Assembly (NCBI GenBank): GCA_903772945.1
Contig: CAICTM010001809.1
Coordinates: forward strand, 1 to 22,320
Length of the DNA stretch: 22,320 bases
Origin: Seminavis robusta
Taxonomy: Eukaryota; Bacillariophyta; Bacillariophyceae; Naviculales; Naviculaceae
Direction: 5' to 3'
Shown here piece by piece: positions 1-9,060 of this stretch. Each line of letters starts with the position of its first letter. Positions within the stretch are counted from its first letter, which is position 1. The position numbers were made by a program, and so were the translations under genes. The notes under the pieces are model-generated. The model did not search any database, was not told where the DNA came from, and worked only from the letters and a program-made list of their open reading frames with translations.

Positions 1-2833
1 ATGCCCTGTGCTGATCACTTCTCTTTGTGGTTCCTTCCTTCCATAATGTCATGCCAGAATCCTCATTGTCACTCAATCAACACCAGCCAACCCACCAGCC
101 TTCCTTCCCGTGATCTCATGCCAGAACCTTAGACACAGTCTCATCCTCATTTTATATCTGAGCAGAGCAATGCTGGTGTTTGATGGTCCCCTGTGCTGAT
201 CACTGTCTCTTGGTGGTTCCTTCCTTCCCATAATGTCATGCCAGAATCCTCATTGTCATCAATCAACACCAGCAACCCACCAGCCTTCCTTCCCGTGATC
301 TCATGCCAAGAACCTTAGACCACAGTCTCATCCTCATTTTTATATCTGAGCAGAGCAATGCTGGTTGTTTGATGGTCCCTGTGCTGATCACTGTCTCTTG
401 GTGGTTCCTTCCTTCCCATAATGTCATGCAGAATCCTCATTGTCATCAATCAACACCAGCAACCCACCAGCCTTCCTTCCGTGATCTCATGCCAGAACCT
501 TAGACCACAGTCTCATCCTCATTTTTTATTCTGAGCAGAGCAATGCTGTTGTTTGTATGTGTCTCCTGTTCTGTCTTGTGGTTCCTTCCTTCCATAATGT
601 CATGCAGAATCCTCATTGTCATCAATCAACACCAGAACCCCACCAGCCTTCCTTCCCGTGATCTCTGCCAGAACCTTAGACCACAGTCTCATCCTCATTT
701 TTATATCTGAGCAGAGCAATGCTGGTTGTTGATGGTCCCCTGTGCTGATCACTGTCTCTTGGTGGTTCCTTCCTTCCCATAATGTCATGCCAGAATCCTC
801 ATTTCATCAATCAACACCAGCCAACCCACCAGCCTTCCTTCCGTGATCTCATGCCAGAACCTTAGACCACAGTCTCTCCTCTTTTATATCTGAGCAGAGC
901 ATGCTGGTTGTTTGATGGTCCCCGTGCTGTCACTGTCTCTTGGTGGTTCTTCCTTCCCATAATGTCTGCCAGAATCCTCATTTCCTCAATCAACACCAGC
1001 CAACCCACCAGCCTCCTTCCCGTGATCTCATGCCAGAACCTTACCACAGTCTCATCCTCATTTTTATATCTGAGCAGAGCAATGCTGGTTGTTTGATGTC
1101 CCCTGTGCTGATCACTGTCTTTGGTGGTTCCTTCCTTCCCATAATGTACTGCCAGAATCCTCATTGTCATCAATCAACCCAGCCAACCCACCAGCCTCCT
1201 TCCCGTGATCTCATGCCAGAACCTAGACCACAGTCTCATCCTCATTTTATATCTGAGCAGAGCAATGCTGTTGTTTGATGGTCCCCTGTGCTGTCACTTC
1301 TCTTGGTGGTTCCTTCCTTCCATAATGTCATGCCAGAATCCTCATTGTCATCAATCAACACAGCCAACCCACCAGCCTTCCTTCCCGTGATCTCATGCCA
1401 GAACCTTAGACCACAGTCTCATCCTCATTTTTATATCTGAGCAGAGCAATGCTGGTTGTTTGATGGTCCCCTGTGCTGATCACCGTCTCTTGGTGGTTCC
1501 TTCCTTCCCATATGTCATGCCAGAATCCTCATTGTCATCAATCAACACCACAACCCACCACCTTCCTTCCCGTGATCTCATGCCAGAACCTTAACCACAG
1601 TCTCATCCTCATTTTTATATCTGAGCAGAGCAATGCTGGTTGTTGATGGTCCCCTGTGCTGTCACTGTCTCTTTGTGGTTCCTTCCTCCCATAATGTCAT
1701 GCCAGAATCCTCATTGTCATCAATCACACCAGCCAACCCACAGCCTTCCTTCCTGATCTCATGCCAGAACCTTACCACAGTCTCATCCTCATTTTTATAT
1801 CTAGCAGAGCAATGCTGGTTGTTGATGGTCCCTGTGCTTCACTGTCTCTTGGTGGTTCCTTCCTTCCCATAATGTCATGCCAGAATCCTCATTGTCATCA
1901 TCAACACCAGCCAACCCCCAGCCTTCCTTCCCGTGATCTCATGCCAGAACCTTAGACCACAGTCTCATCCTCATTTTATATCTGAGCAGAGCAATGCTGG
2001 TTGTTTGATGGTCCCCTGTGCTTCACTGTCTCTTGGTGGTTCCTTCCTTCCATAATGTCATGCAGAATCCTCATTTCATCAATCAACACCAGCAACCACC
2101 AGCCTTCCTTCCCTGATTCATGCCAGAACCTTAGACCACAGTCTCATCCTCATTTTTATATCTGAGCAGAGCATGCTGGTGTTGATGGTCCCTGTGCTGT
2201 CACTGTCTCTTGGTGGTTCCTTCCTTCCCATAATGTCATGCCAGAATCCTCATTGTCATCAATCAACACCAGCCAACCCACCAGCCTTCCTTCCGTGATC
2301 TCATGCCAGAACCTTAGACCACAGTCTCATCCTCATTTTTATATCTTGAGCAGAGCAATGCTGGTTGTTTGTGGTCCCTGTGCTGTCACTGTCTCTTGGT
2401 GGTTCCTTCCTTCCCATAATGTCATGCCAGAATCCTCATTGTCATCAATCAACACCAGCCAACCCACCAGCCTTCCTCCCGTGATCTCATGCCAGAACCT
2501 TAGACCACAGTCTCATCCTCATTTTTATATCTGAGCAGAGCAATGCTGGTGTTTGATGGTCCCCTGTGCTGTCACTGTCTCTTGGTGGTTCCTTCCTTCC
2601 CATAATGTCATGCCAGAATCCTCATTGTATCAATCAACACCAGCCAACCCACCAGCCTTCCTTCCCGTGATCTCATGCCAGAACCTTAGACCACAGTCTC
2701 ATCCTCATTTTTATATCTGAGCAGAGCAATGCTGGTTGTTTGATGGTCCCTGTGCTGTCACTGTCTCTTGGTGGTTCCTTCCTTCCCATAATGTCATGCC
2801 AGAATCCTCATTGTCATCAATCAACACCAGCCA
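1..2833. repeat. Satellite array, about 16 copies of a 189-bp unit
   Basis: Using the conserved word CATAATGTC as a marker, copies start at about 42, 229, 417, 593, 778, 958, 1140, 1321, 1509, 1690, 1868, 2051, 2229, 2415, 2601 and 2787, so observed spacing is 176-188 bp. The consensus built from all copies is 189 bp, and no copy reaches that full length. Differences between copies are mostly single-base losses, with few substitutions. The consensus contains stops in all three minus-strand frames, so the short ORFs across the array are chance products of the indels. The array is cut by the left window edge, and its last copy stops abruptly at about 2833 where an unrelated repeat begins. The unit length is near nucleosomal spacing, but nothing else points to a centromeric role. 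Confidence 0.97.
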
Positions 2834-3299
2834 TTGGCAGTCTCCCTGGCTCCTTTGGCATTCTCCCTTGCTGCTGTTCTCCTGACCGCTGGAATTGAAT
2901 CTTGGCTAGCCTCCACTAGGAGCTAGTGATTGGGATGTTCTCATCCTTGGTCTCCCTGGTTTGGCTGCTCCTTTTGGCAATCTCCCTGGCTCCTTTGGCA
3001 TTCTCCCTGGCTGCTGTGCTCCTGACCCCTGGAATTGAATCTTTTCTAGCCTCCACTCCTTTTGGCAATCTCCTGGCTCCTTTGGCATTCTCCCTTGGCT
3101 GCCTGTGCTCCTGACCCCTGGATTTGAATCTTGGCTAGCCTCCACTAGGAGCTAGTGATTGGGATGTTCTCATCCTTGGTCTCCCTGGTTTGGCTGCTCC
3201 TTTTGGCAATCTCCCTGGCTCCTTTGGCATTCTCCCTGGCTGATGTGCTCCTGAACCCCTGGATTTGAATCTTGGCCAGCCTCCACTCCTTTTGGCGCC
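2834..3299. repeat. Second tandem array, 83-88 bp units in a 229-bp higher-order period
   Basis: Units beginning with a TTTTGGCAATCTCC-type word occur at about 2834, 2971, 3059 and 3200, each running through a segment ending in CCTCCACT. Two of them are followed by a roughly 50-bp linker that starts AGGAGCTAGTGATTGG. The linker junctions at 2910 and 3139 give a higher-order spacing of 229 bp. A fifth unit starts near 3289 but changes after CCTTTTGGC into a palindrome. As in the satellite, copies carry small indels relative to each other. The short ORFs on both strands are not credible proteins because the unit length is not a multiple of three. Confidence 0.9.
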
Positions 3300-3305
3300 A
3301 AAAGG
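3288..3305. repeat. Perfect 18-bp palindrome closing the second array
   Basis: CCTTTTGGCGCCAAAAGG reads the same on both strands. Its left half is the start of the tandem unit (CCTTTTGGC), so the palindrome marks the exact point where the second array ends and different DNA begins. Confidence 0.85.
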
Positions 3306-3329
3306 GATAATCAGCTGTTTATCCCTTTT
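3300..3329. repeat. Inverted repeat, 11-bp perfect arms, 8-nt loop
   Basis: AAAAGGGATAA (3300-3310) and TTATCCCTTTT (3319-3329) are exact reverse complements around an 8-nt loop that itself contains CAGCTG. It overlaps the preceding 18-bp palindrome by six bases, so two hairpin-capable elements abut at this junction. It could be the tip of a foldback or MITE-type element, or a breakpoint-prone hairpin. No target-site duplication was identified. Confidence 0.85.
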
Positions 3330-3336
3330 TGCACTT

Positions 3337-3500
3337 CATGTCATGCCAGGCCAGGCCCCGAGGCCACAGCCAATCCTCCTTTATTTCTATAACTGTGCAT
3401 AACAATGTACGGTCCATGATGGTAAACCTGCGTCCTGTGCTGCTGCTCACTGGCTCTTGGTGTTTTTGTGGTTCCTTCCTTCCTTCCTGTGATGCCATGT
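3337..3500. repeat. Diverged single copy related to the 189-bp satellite
   Basis: Read by eye, this segment follows the satellite in order: a CATGTCATGCCAG block, CCACAG..CATCCTC, a TTTAT..TCT..AACTGTGCA..AACAATG block, GATGGT, CCTGTGCTG, CTCACTG.CTCTTGG and finally TGGTTCCTTCCTTCC. It differs by many substitutions and several insertions. It is separated from the array by the second tandem repeat and the hairpins. It may be the founder-like sequence from which the array expanded, or an old decayed edge copy. Confidence 0.7.
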
Positions 3501-3712
3501 GGTCCCAGTTGGTGGTTACTGCTGGTTGGCGTGCGTCGCACTTGAAGGTTGGCTTGTGGTGGACCCTCTTTCAAGACCTGCTGTGCAAGGCCATATTCAT
3601 GCAACAGCTCTTCTACGTGGTTTCCAATGTAAGTCGTTTTACGATTCCAAGGTGGCTCCTGATCTAATCTCTGTAGTCCTTCGACAGTGTTCCGGTCAAG
3701 AATGCTCCCCAT
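3341..3712 (-). CDS. Unrecognised minus-strand ORF, doubtful gene
   Basis: A 123-codon ORF runs leftward from ATG at 3712. Its first 70 residues have a plausible amphipathic composition (for example EGLQRLDQEPPW and NHVEELLHEYGLAQQ) and match nothing I recognise. Its last 50 residues fall inside the satellite-related segment, where the same frame in the satellite reads comparable residues. A splice-donor-like GTAAGT exists on the opposite strand, so a plus-strand reading cannot be excluded. It could be a remnant of a gene or transposon whose 3' end seeded the satellite. Without homologues this is only a possible coding region. Confidence 0.2.
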   Translation of the reverse strand: MGSILDRNTVEGLQRLDQEPPWNRKTTYIGNHVEELLHEYGLAQQVLKEGPPQANLQVRRTPTSSNHQLGPHGITGRKEGTTKTPRASEQQHRTQVYHHGPYIVMHSYRNKGGLAVASGPGLA

Positions 3713-4488
3713 CTTCGTTCCAGGCTACTCGTAGCTTTTGTTGTAGCATTGGTAATCGTAGCTCCTAAGTCTGTCGAGATGGTTGGTGGGCCTTAGGCCA
3801 GCCATTCACATGGTTGCTTGCTTGCTTCGAGCGGATGAATTGCTATATTGAGGTGTTGTCCCCTACGAGTACTTACGGTCTTCGTTGACTTTGTCTTGCC
3901 CAATGCTTCGTTCTATAGTACTCTGCTTCATTTGCCTCGAGCCTCTTGTCCAGCACGGCTATCTAGCTTCCGATCCTATCCGTTCCCTGCTGCAGTCGTA
4001 CCGGTGTGCCTGCTCCTCCCTCCAATGTTCACAAACTCACCTCGAACCTCAAGATCCGCCACGCCTCTTTCTCTCTCGTTCTGTCCTACTCTACCAATCC
4101 CTAGCTAGCTAGCTAGCTAGATTCACTCGCTTATTGCTGCCTTCTGATTCCATCTATTTGCTTGCTTGCTTGCTACATGCATGTTCCTACCATTGCAGTT
4201 TTAATAAAACTCATTCTGACGACCACATGCAGACTCATCGCCAAGGCATCCGGGCAGTTTCTTTCGGTTTGTCTGTCACGTTGGGCGTTTTCGTTTCGTT
4301 CGTCCGTTCAAGGATCAGCCATTTGCATTCGTCGACTAGCTAGCTAGTACAGTACTAGTACATCATGCATCATCTTTATAAAAAGCAATTCATACTACAT
4401 ATACCCGCGGCTGCTCTCTCTCTTCCATGTTGGTTCCAAAACTGATTTTGCACTATACACATTTTTTTCCATTGCTTCACTCACTCAC
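3713..4488. other. Gene-poor spacer with CTAG and TTGC microsatellites
   Basis: No convincing gene was seen; the short ORFs here have the Ser/Cys/Leu-rich look of pyrimidine-rich noncoding DNA. It holds five CTAG units at 4101-4120, four TTGC units at 4158-4174, another CTAG run at 4336-4347 and a TTTTAATAAAA word near 4199. The right part must contain the 3' untranslated region and polyadenylation site of the minus-strand transporter that ends at 4489. Confidence 0.6.
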
Positions 4489-5967
4489 TCACTTGTGGGA
4501 CGCCGCCTCTTCTTGCCATTTCAAAACGTAAATGACGGTGGGAAAGGCAAAACTGAGCAAGGCTCCCGCCAGCAACAAACAATTGACGGGGAAGAAACTA
4601 TGATCGACATGGAGCGCACGATCACTCAAAAAGGTTCCCAACAACGAGCACAGCCCGGCAAAGCACCCCGCAAATCCAAACATGGTACTGAGATTCTTGA
4701 ATCCAAAAATGGTCGCCGAGTAGGTACTCATGACGGTAAAGAATCCGACACGGACAAAGACGTACAACTCGGATGTGACCCACTGCAGCGGGACACTGGG
4801 CATGAGTGTCAACGTCGAAAAGAGGAGATTGGCGGCCGTGTAGACAAAGAGACTGGTCGACACGGAACAATTCCGAACTAAAGCACCGACGGGTAGAATG
4901 GCCACAATGCAACCAATGGGATACAAGAGAGCAAAGTTGGTCAAGATGGTGGCAGTTTCTTCGAGCAACGTTGGGTCGTCACCGGCCATCATGTAGATTT
5001 GGTCCCCGATGGTGCCCAGATAGAAATTTTGCTGCAGCATGCCCCAACAAAAGAAGAGTGTCTGGGCCAAGAATTGGGGAGATTGCAACTGTTGCGCAAT
5101 GGAGCGATCTTTGAGTGGAACAACGTCTCCAGTATCAGTATCCTGATGAGCCGCGGTTTCCACGTCGGCCGTTTTGGTCGAAGGAGATGGTGAGGACACC
5201 AAGGGCGTGGTTTCCGTGACAGTGCTGGATTCGTCGGCATCCTTTCGTGAGACTTTGGCAAAGGCGACAGCGGAATCGGCATCACTTAGTTTGGATGATT
5301 TTTCTCGTTGAATATGGTACGGATCGGGAGGCAAGACAAAGAATCCCACGACACCCAGTGCCACGGGCAAAAAGGAAAATCCTTCAAAGAGTTCTTGTGA
5401 CGACCATCCAAAGTCAAAATGCAAGACATGAAACATGTAAAATACCACGGAAGAGAATCCAAAGCACCCAATAAAGATACTGAGTAGCAAATTGGAGGAT
5501 TGGGGGTAGATTTTGCCAAAGTTAAAGGCGGCAATGTAGAGGAGTGGATTTCCCGTGCCAATCAAGATGTATGCCATGGTAAAGTATTCGGCCGATGCCT
5601 TGGCAAAGATCCAACTTCCCGTCGTGACAAAGGCAAATCCTGCGAGAAAACAAACCCGTGGTCCTAGAAATCGCAGACACAATCCGGCGGGCATGAGATA
5701 GGCGGAAAACAAACTGGCGGCCAATGTGAACATTTGATCCAGTTTTTGCAATTGGTCTTCGCAGGGAACAAAGACTTCGGTAGTAGTCCCATTCGTATTA
5801 GTATTCTCGTAGCAGAGATCTTCGTAGACACCTTCATCCAAGAACACTTCCTTGAGGGCGGTAAACCCAAATACACTGCCGCCACAGAGAATCAGCGAGA
5901 CAATCACATAGGCCAAGAGTAAAATCTTGGCAAGGGTGCTGCTGTCTTCGTCTACGTAAGACATCAT
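4489..5967 (-). CDS. Major facilitator superfamily transporter, SLC43/FMP42-like
   Basis: This 492-residue single-exon protein has 12 predicted membrane segments: one near residues 13-35, five between about 78 and 212, and six between about 300 and 484. They are split by a hydrophilic, Ser/Thr/Asp-rich central loop (about 215-298), as in the major facilitator fold. The first lumenal loop is long, with cysteines at 52 and 69 and a glycosylation sequon at N59. The LCGGSVFGFTALKEVFLDEG start and the layout resemble the SLC43 (LAT3/LAT4) and fungal FMP42 group, whose animal members carry large neutral amino acids; substrate here is inferred only. ETTPLV (252-257) in the loop resembles an acidic dileucine sorting signal for vacuolar or endosomal membranes. 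Two adjacent ATG codons open the frame; the first was taken. It shares its upstream region with the divergent gene at 6509. Confidence 0.9.
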   Translation of the reverse strand: MMSYVDEDSSTLAKILLLAYVIVSLILCGGSVFGFTALKEVFLDEGVYEDLCYENTNTNGTTTEVFVPCEDQLQKLDQMFTLAASLFSAYLMPAGLCLRFLGPRVCFLAGFAFVTTGSWIFAKASAEYFTMAYILIGTGNPLLYIAAFNFGKIYPQSSNLLLSIFIGCFGFSSVVFYMFHVLHFDFGWSSQELFEGFSFLPVALGVVGFFVLPPDPYHIQREKSSKLSDADSAVAFAKVSRKDADESSTVTETTPLVSSPSPSTKTADVETAAHQDTDTGDVVPLKDRSIAQQLQSPQFLAQTLFFCWGMLQQNFYLGTIGDQIYMMAGDDPTLLEETATILTNFALLYPIGCIVAILPVGALVRNCSVSTSLFVYTAANLLFSTLTLMPSVPLQWVTSELYVFVRVGFFTVMSTYSATIFGFKNLSTMFGFAGCFAGLCSLLGTFLSDRALHVDHSFFPVNCLLLAGALLSFAFPTVIYVLKWQEEAASHK

Positions 5968-6508
5968 CTTGCTCTTCTTCTTTCTTTCTTTCTTGCTTGT
6001 TTGTTGCTTGTTTCTTTGATTGAGTTGGTTGCTGTGTAGCTAGCTAGCTTGATGCCCGTTTTGGTTTTTGTGCTCAACACGAAATGAGAAGAAAGCGAAA
6101 GGAAGTGCCAACGAAAGGAAAAGGAAGATGCTGCCACCTTTGGACGCAGAAGATAGAAGATCCTTGTTTCGTCGTGTTTGACGTTTCAGCAAAAGATCAA
6201 AGATCCTCTTGGATCCGACACTGGGGCGCAAGTTCAAGTGGGACTATTATATAGTACTACCTAACGCGAACAGAGACGTTACTGGGACCTTGGGAGACGC
6301 GTATTATAATGCTTCAAAAACAACCAGCAGTCACAGAATTAACTCTCTCTCTCTCTGAGTTCGTTATCGTTGCTCGAGCTCCCACTTTCCAACATCAATC
6401 CTTTCTGGTGCATTGATGTTATCCATTGAATGCAATCCCAGATCATCATCATTTTTTGCTGGTGAGCCACAGTAGCCACCAACTATTGCAATCGGGTATC
6501 AAGGCAAG
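5968..6508. promoter_or_regulatory. Shared divergent promoter region (541 bp)
   Basis: The transporter to the left and the basic protein to the right diverge from this stretch, so it must hold both promoters and 5' leaders. The 50 bp next to the transporter start are strongly pyrimidine-biased on the plus strand, giving a purine-rich leader. A TATATAG word lies at about 6246, a GTATTATAAT word at 6301, seven CT dinucleotides at 6343-6356, and a GTAGCTAGCTAGC tract near 6036. A 65-codon minus-strand ORF in it (6040-6237) looks fortuitous. Confidence 0.6.
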
Positions 6509-7960
6509 ATGGATAACTACCTAGCTTGGTTCCCTTGGTCTCCTCGTTCTCGTGCGTCTGCTTCCAAGAAATGGGTGTTGCCTGGGGAAGATCAGCCAAA
6601 AAGTGATCCTGAAGTTTCAGAACATTCAAACAATGATGATCATCCAAATCGGCAGGTCCAACAGCAAGCGCACAGCTCCTCCACCTCCTCCAAATCTTTA
6701 CCGGTAGTATCGTGTCTCAAAACGACAAAGAAGAAACAACAACAATCGTCTTCTTCTTCCCGACCTCCTCTCCGTTCATTGGACACCAACACCAACAATG
6801 CGTCTCATGCTACCCGTTCTCGCCGCTCGGTGACGTTTCAAGACGCCACCACTTGTTACACCATTCCACCTTGCTATGCCACTAGTAATAACAAGGAGCT
6901 CTTTTACTACTCGCCTCGTGAATTGGACGATATGCTCGAAGCGCATTTGGAATGGAAACGTGACTTGGCCAAACTGCAAAAAGAGACGGAGGCGCGAAAA
7001 CAACGCATGCAAAAGGCAACACGCAAGGCACAACGAAAGGAACGATTACGTGCCAAGAGAGCTTCCAGAATCAATGCATTTGTCAACAATACCACTACTA
7101 CTACTAATAGTGTTAATGAGGTATCCCGGGACACGAACAATCCAAAAACAAGGCGGGCGGAGACCAAGAACACTGCCGGTAACAGTGTGACACGACCACG
7201 ACGCGGCTTTTCCAAGGCAAGTCATGGAACGAAGAAGGAGGGCTCGAAGAAAACCCTGATGGAGTCTTCTCGGAGCAAGACACCATCCACAACCAGTACC
7301 ATCAAGTCCACTCCTCCAAACGACCGAGACGAACAAACTCTACTGAGGGAGCTCTCGGACTGTCTGGAGCATGCGCTCAATGACGAAGTCGAACCAGATC
7401 AAGAAATCTGCAAACCAACATGTCGGGACGACAATCAAGTTGGAGAAAAGCCTGTGTCGTCAACTCCAATGCCGACAGCCACAAAGGATGCTTCCGCCAA
7501 TGTTCCCTCCAAGACGACACCACCACCAGCAGTAGCATCACCCAATTTGCAACAACAATCAGCTTGGAAGAATCCGATGGTGACACCACTATGGAATTCT
7601 TCTTCTCGACAGCCAAAGAATTCAACCCCCAACAAAACTCGTCCTCCCGTACTCCTGTCGCCCATTCAAATGTCCATCCTCCCCCATCCCTTCTTCTTTT
7701 GCCATCCAGACTACACTGCTGAGGAGCAAGAAAGCAACAACCAAACAGCAGAAGCAGCCGAGAATCAAAACTCTGGCAAAGCTATCTTATGGAGCCTTCC
7801 AAGCACGCCTTCCAGAACAACATTCTCCAAAGAGGAGGACCACAGTCAAGTCAAACATCACGGTTGGGACGTTTTTCGGCACGGAGTGCACACCAAAGCG
7901 GATATGAAACCAGCCAACTTGTGGACATCATTTTTCAATCCATACGCACCGTGGAGATGA
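6509..7960 (+). CDS. Basic, largely disordered diatom protein with V-T-F / Y-Y-S-P-R-E-L motif
   Basis: This 483-residue single-exon protein is rich in Ser, Thr, Lys, Arg and Gln and is mostly disordered. The one ordered-looking block is residues 105-190: RRSVTFQDATTC, then IPPC (119-122), LFYYSPREL (131-139), followed by a long, highly basic helix (about 141-190) of coiled-coil type. The pairing of a V-T-F start, an I-P turn and an aromatic-Y-S-P-x-E-L element is one I recall from many uncharacterised diatom proteins, where the last part usually reads WYS..E. No enzyme motif is present; nuclear or nucleic-acid-associated function would be a guess from the basic helix. The C-terminus ends in an aromatic stretch (NLWTSFFNPYAPW). 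Start ATG at 6509 is the first in frame after the divergent promoter. Confidence 0.8.
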   Translation: MDNYLAWFPWSPRSRASASKKWVLPGEDQPKSDPEVSEHSNNDDHPNRQVQQQAHSSSTSSKSLPVVSCLKTTKKKQQQSSSSSRPPLRSLDTNTNNASHATRSRRSVTFQDATTCYTIPPCYATSNNKELFYYSPRELDDMLEAHLEWKRDLAKLQKETEARKQRMQKATRKAQRKERLRAKRASRINAFVNNTTTTTNSVNEVSRDTNNPKTRRAETKNTAGNSVTRPRRGFSKASHGTKKEGSKKTLMESSRSKTPSTTSTIKSTPPNDRDEQTLLRELSDCLEHALNDEVEPDQEICKPTCRDDNQVGEKPVSSTPMPTATKDASANVPSKTTPPPAVASPNLQQQSAWKNPMVTPLWNSSSRQPKNSTPNKTRPPVLLSPIQMSILPHPFFFCHPDYTAEEQESNNQTAEAAENQNSGKAILWSLPSTPSRTTFSKEEDHSQVKHHGWDVFRHGVHTKADMKPANLWTSFFNPYAPWR

Positions 7961-8273
7961 AAAGAAAGCTACCGTACTACTGACCCAAGCAGCACAATGG
8001 TACATGCAGGGGCGGAATAGAACAAAGAGTCACCAAGAAACAGACAGCCACGAGGAATCTAGTGAGATGCCGGGAGCTAGTAGGAATAGCCAGCATCGCT
8101 CGTAGTGTCAATCTCGGCTTAATTTGGAAGGGTCTATACGCCTGGACTCGAGCCTCCGTCCTTGTCACCCATCTTACTTCCTGAGAAGCAGAATAGCCAC
8201 CTTTCAAGCAAAAAGGGAGTCTAACTTTATGTTGTTGAATAGAATGTAAACAGGAATGATAGTCAAAGATAAC
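7961..8273. other. Spacer between convergent units, nothing recognised
   Basis: This 313-bp stretch should hold the 3' ends of the basic-protein gene (plus) and of the decayed leucine-rich gene (minus). I see no repeat, RNA gene or credible ORF. Confidence 0.5.
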
Positions 8274-9060
8274 TCAAGTCGATGTAGAATCTGTGATTTC
8301 CAAAGATCCATCAGTTCCAACTAAAACATCAATGGTGATTTTCGAAAAGGCCTCCCTAGCTTCCAAAGCATACAACACTGTTTGGTTGGTGGCTGTCACA
8401 GTGATCCAGGCTATGCCGCCACCACCACTGTCAAATACAATCAATCTGTAGGCTGTGGCACTGTTCACTTCGAAGAGAGAGGAGTACAGATAACCGGGGG
8501 ATGCAACTGGACGACCCAATTCCAGTCTGTCCCAAACACCAGTCACATTGCTTTCCTTCTGCCAAATCCATGATGTGCCCACTGGATAATCATCTGTTTG
8601 CATATTGAGCATGACATCAGCACCTGTGGTTGGAAACCGCCCAGGCGAATCAGGTGGAGCTGCTTTGAGGTCAGCACAGGTGGAGACAGGGGGAGTTGCA
8701 TTGAGGGAGCAATCACGCCATAGAAAACCATAGAAAAGAACAAAGATGCTACAGTTCCTGAGAACTGATTCCCATGTAGCCTCAATGCCATGGAGGCATT
8801 CAGTTGGTTTGGAAGTGTGCTTGTCAGGTCATTATTCTGAAGAGCCAAGGATGTTAGTGACTTCATCATGCCAATTTCAGTGGTGATTGTGCCAGTGAAC
8901 TGATTGTCATAAAGGTGTAGCTCCAACATCGATGTCAGAAGCCAAACTTCCATGGGAACCGGGCCAATGAACTGGTTGCCGTTCAACCACAGCTTAGTCA
9001 AAGCAATAAAGGCGCCAAACTCAGAAGGTACCCTGCAACTGACCCACTGGGAAGATGCAG
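8274..9060 (-). pseudogene. Decayed leucine-rich-repeat receptor-like gene
   Basis: One frame (about 9045 to 8735) encodes four plant-type leucine-rich repeats: SEFGAFIALTKLWLNGNQF, then MEVWLLTSMLELHLYDNQFT, TEIGMMKSLTSLALQNNDLT and a shortened fourth, NASMALRLHGNQFSGTV. A second frame (about 8745 to 8274) continues with a Cys-containing cap (WRDCSLNATPPVSTCADL) and a beta-rich module with LNMQTDDYPVGTSWIW and IVFDSGGGG, ending in TGA. The two parts make sense only as one polypeptide, so a frame break lies near 8735-8750. Upstream, LQGT and PSEFG are also in different frames around 9030, and a stop lies just beyond (about 9090). No start, signal peptide or membrane segment is found. Diatom receptor-like proteins of this layout are common; this copy seems broken. 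Small introns are an alternative but no good splice pair was found. Confidence 0.7.

Noticed and set aside
303..2534. Many 60-110 codon ORFs on both strands in the satellite
   Set aside because: They are produced by indels in a tandem repeat whose consensus has stops in all three minus-strand frames; no two copies encode the same protein.
2906..3145. Pro/Lys/Arg-rich minus-strand ORF in the second array
   Set aside because: The repeat unit is not a multiple of three and the frame is not kept between copies.
6040..6237. 65-codon minus-strand ORF in the divergent promoter
   Set aside because: It starts far upstream of the transporter, crosses purine-rich leader DNA and shows no domain.
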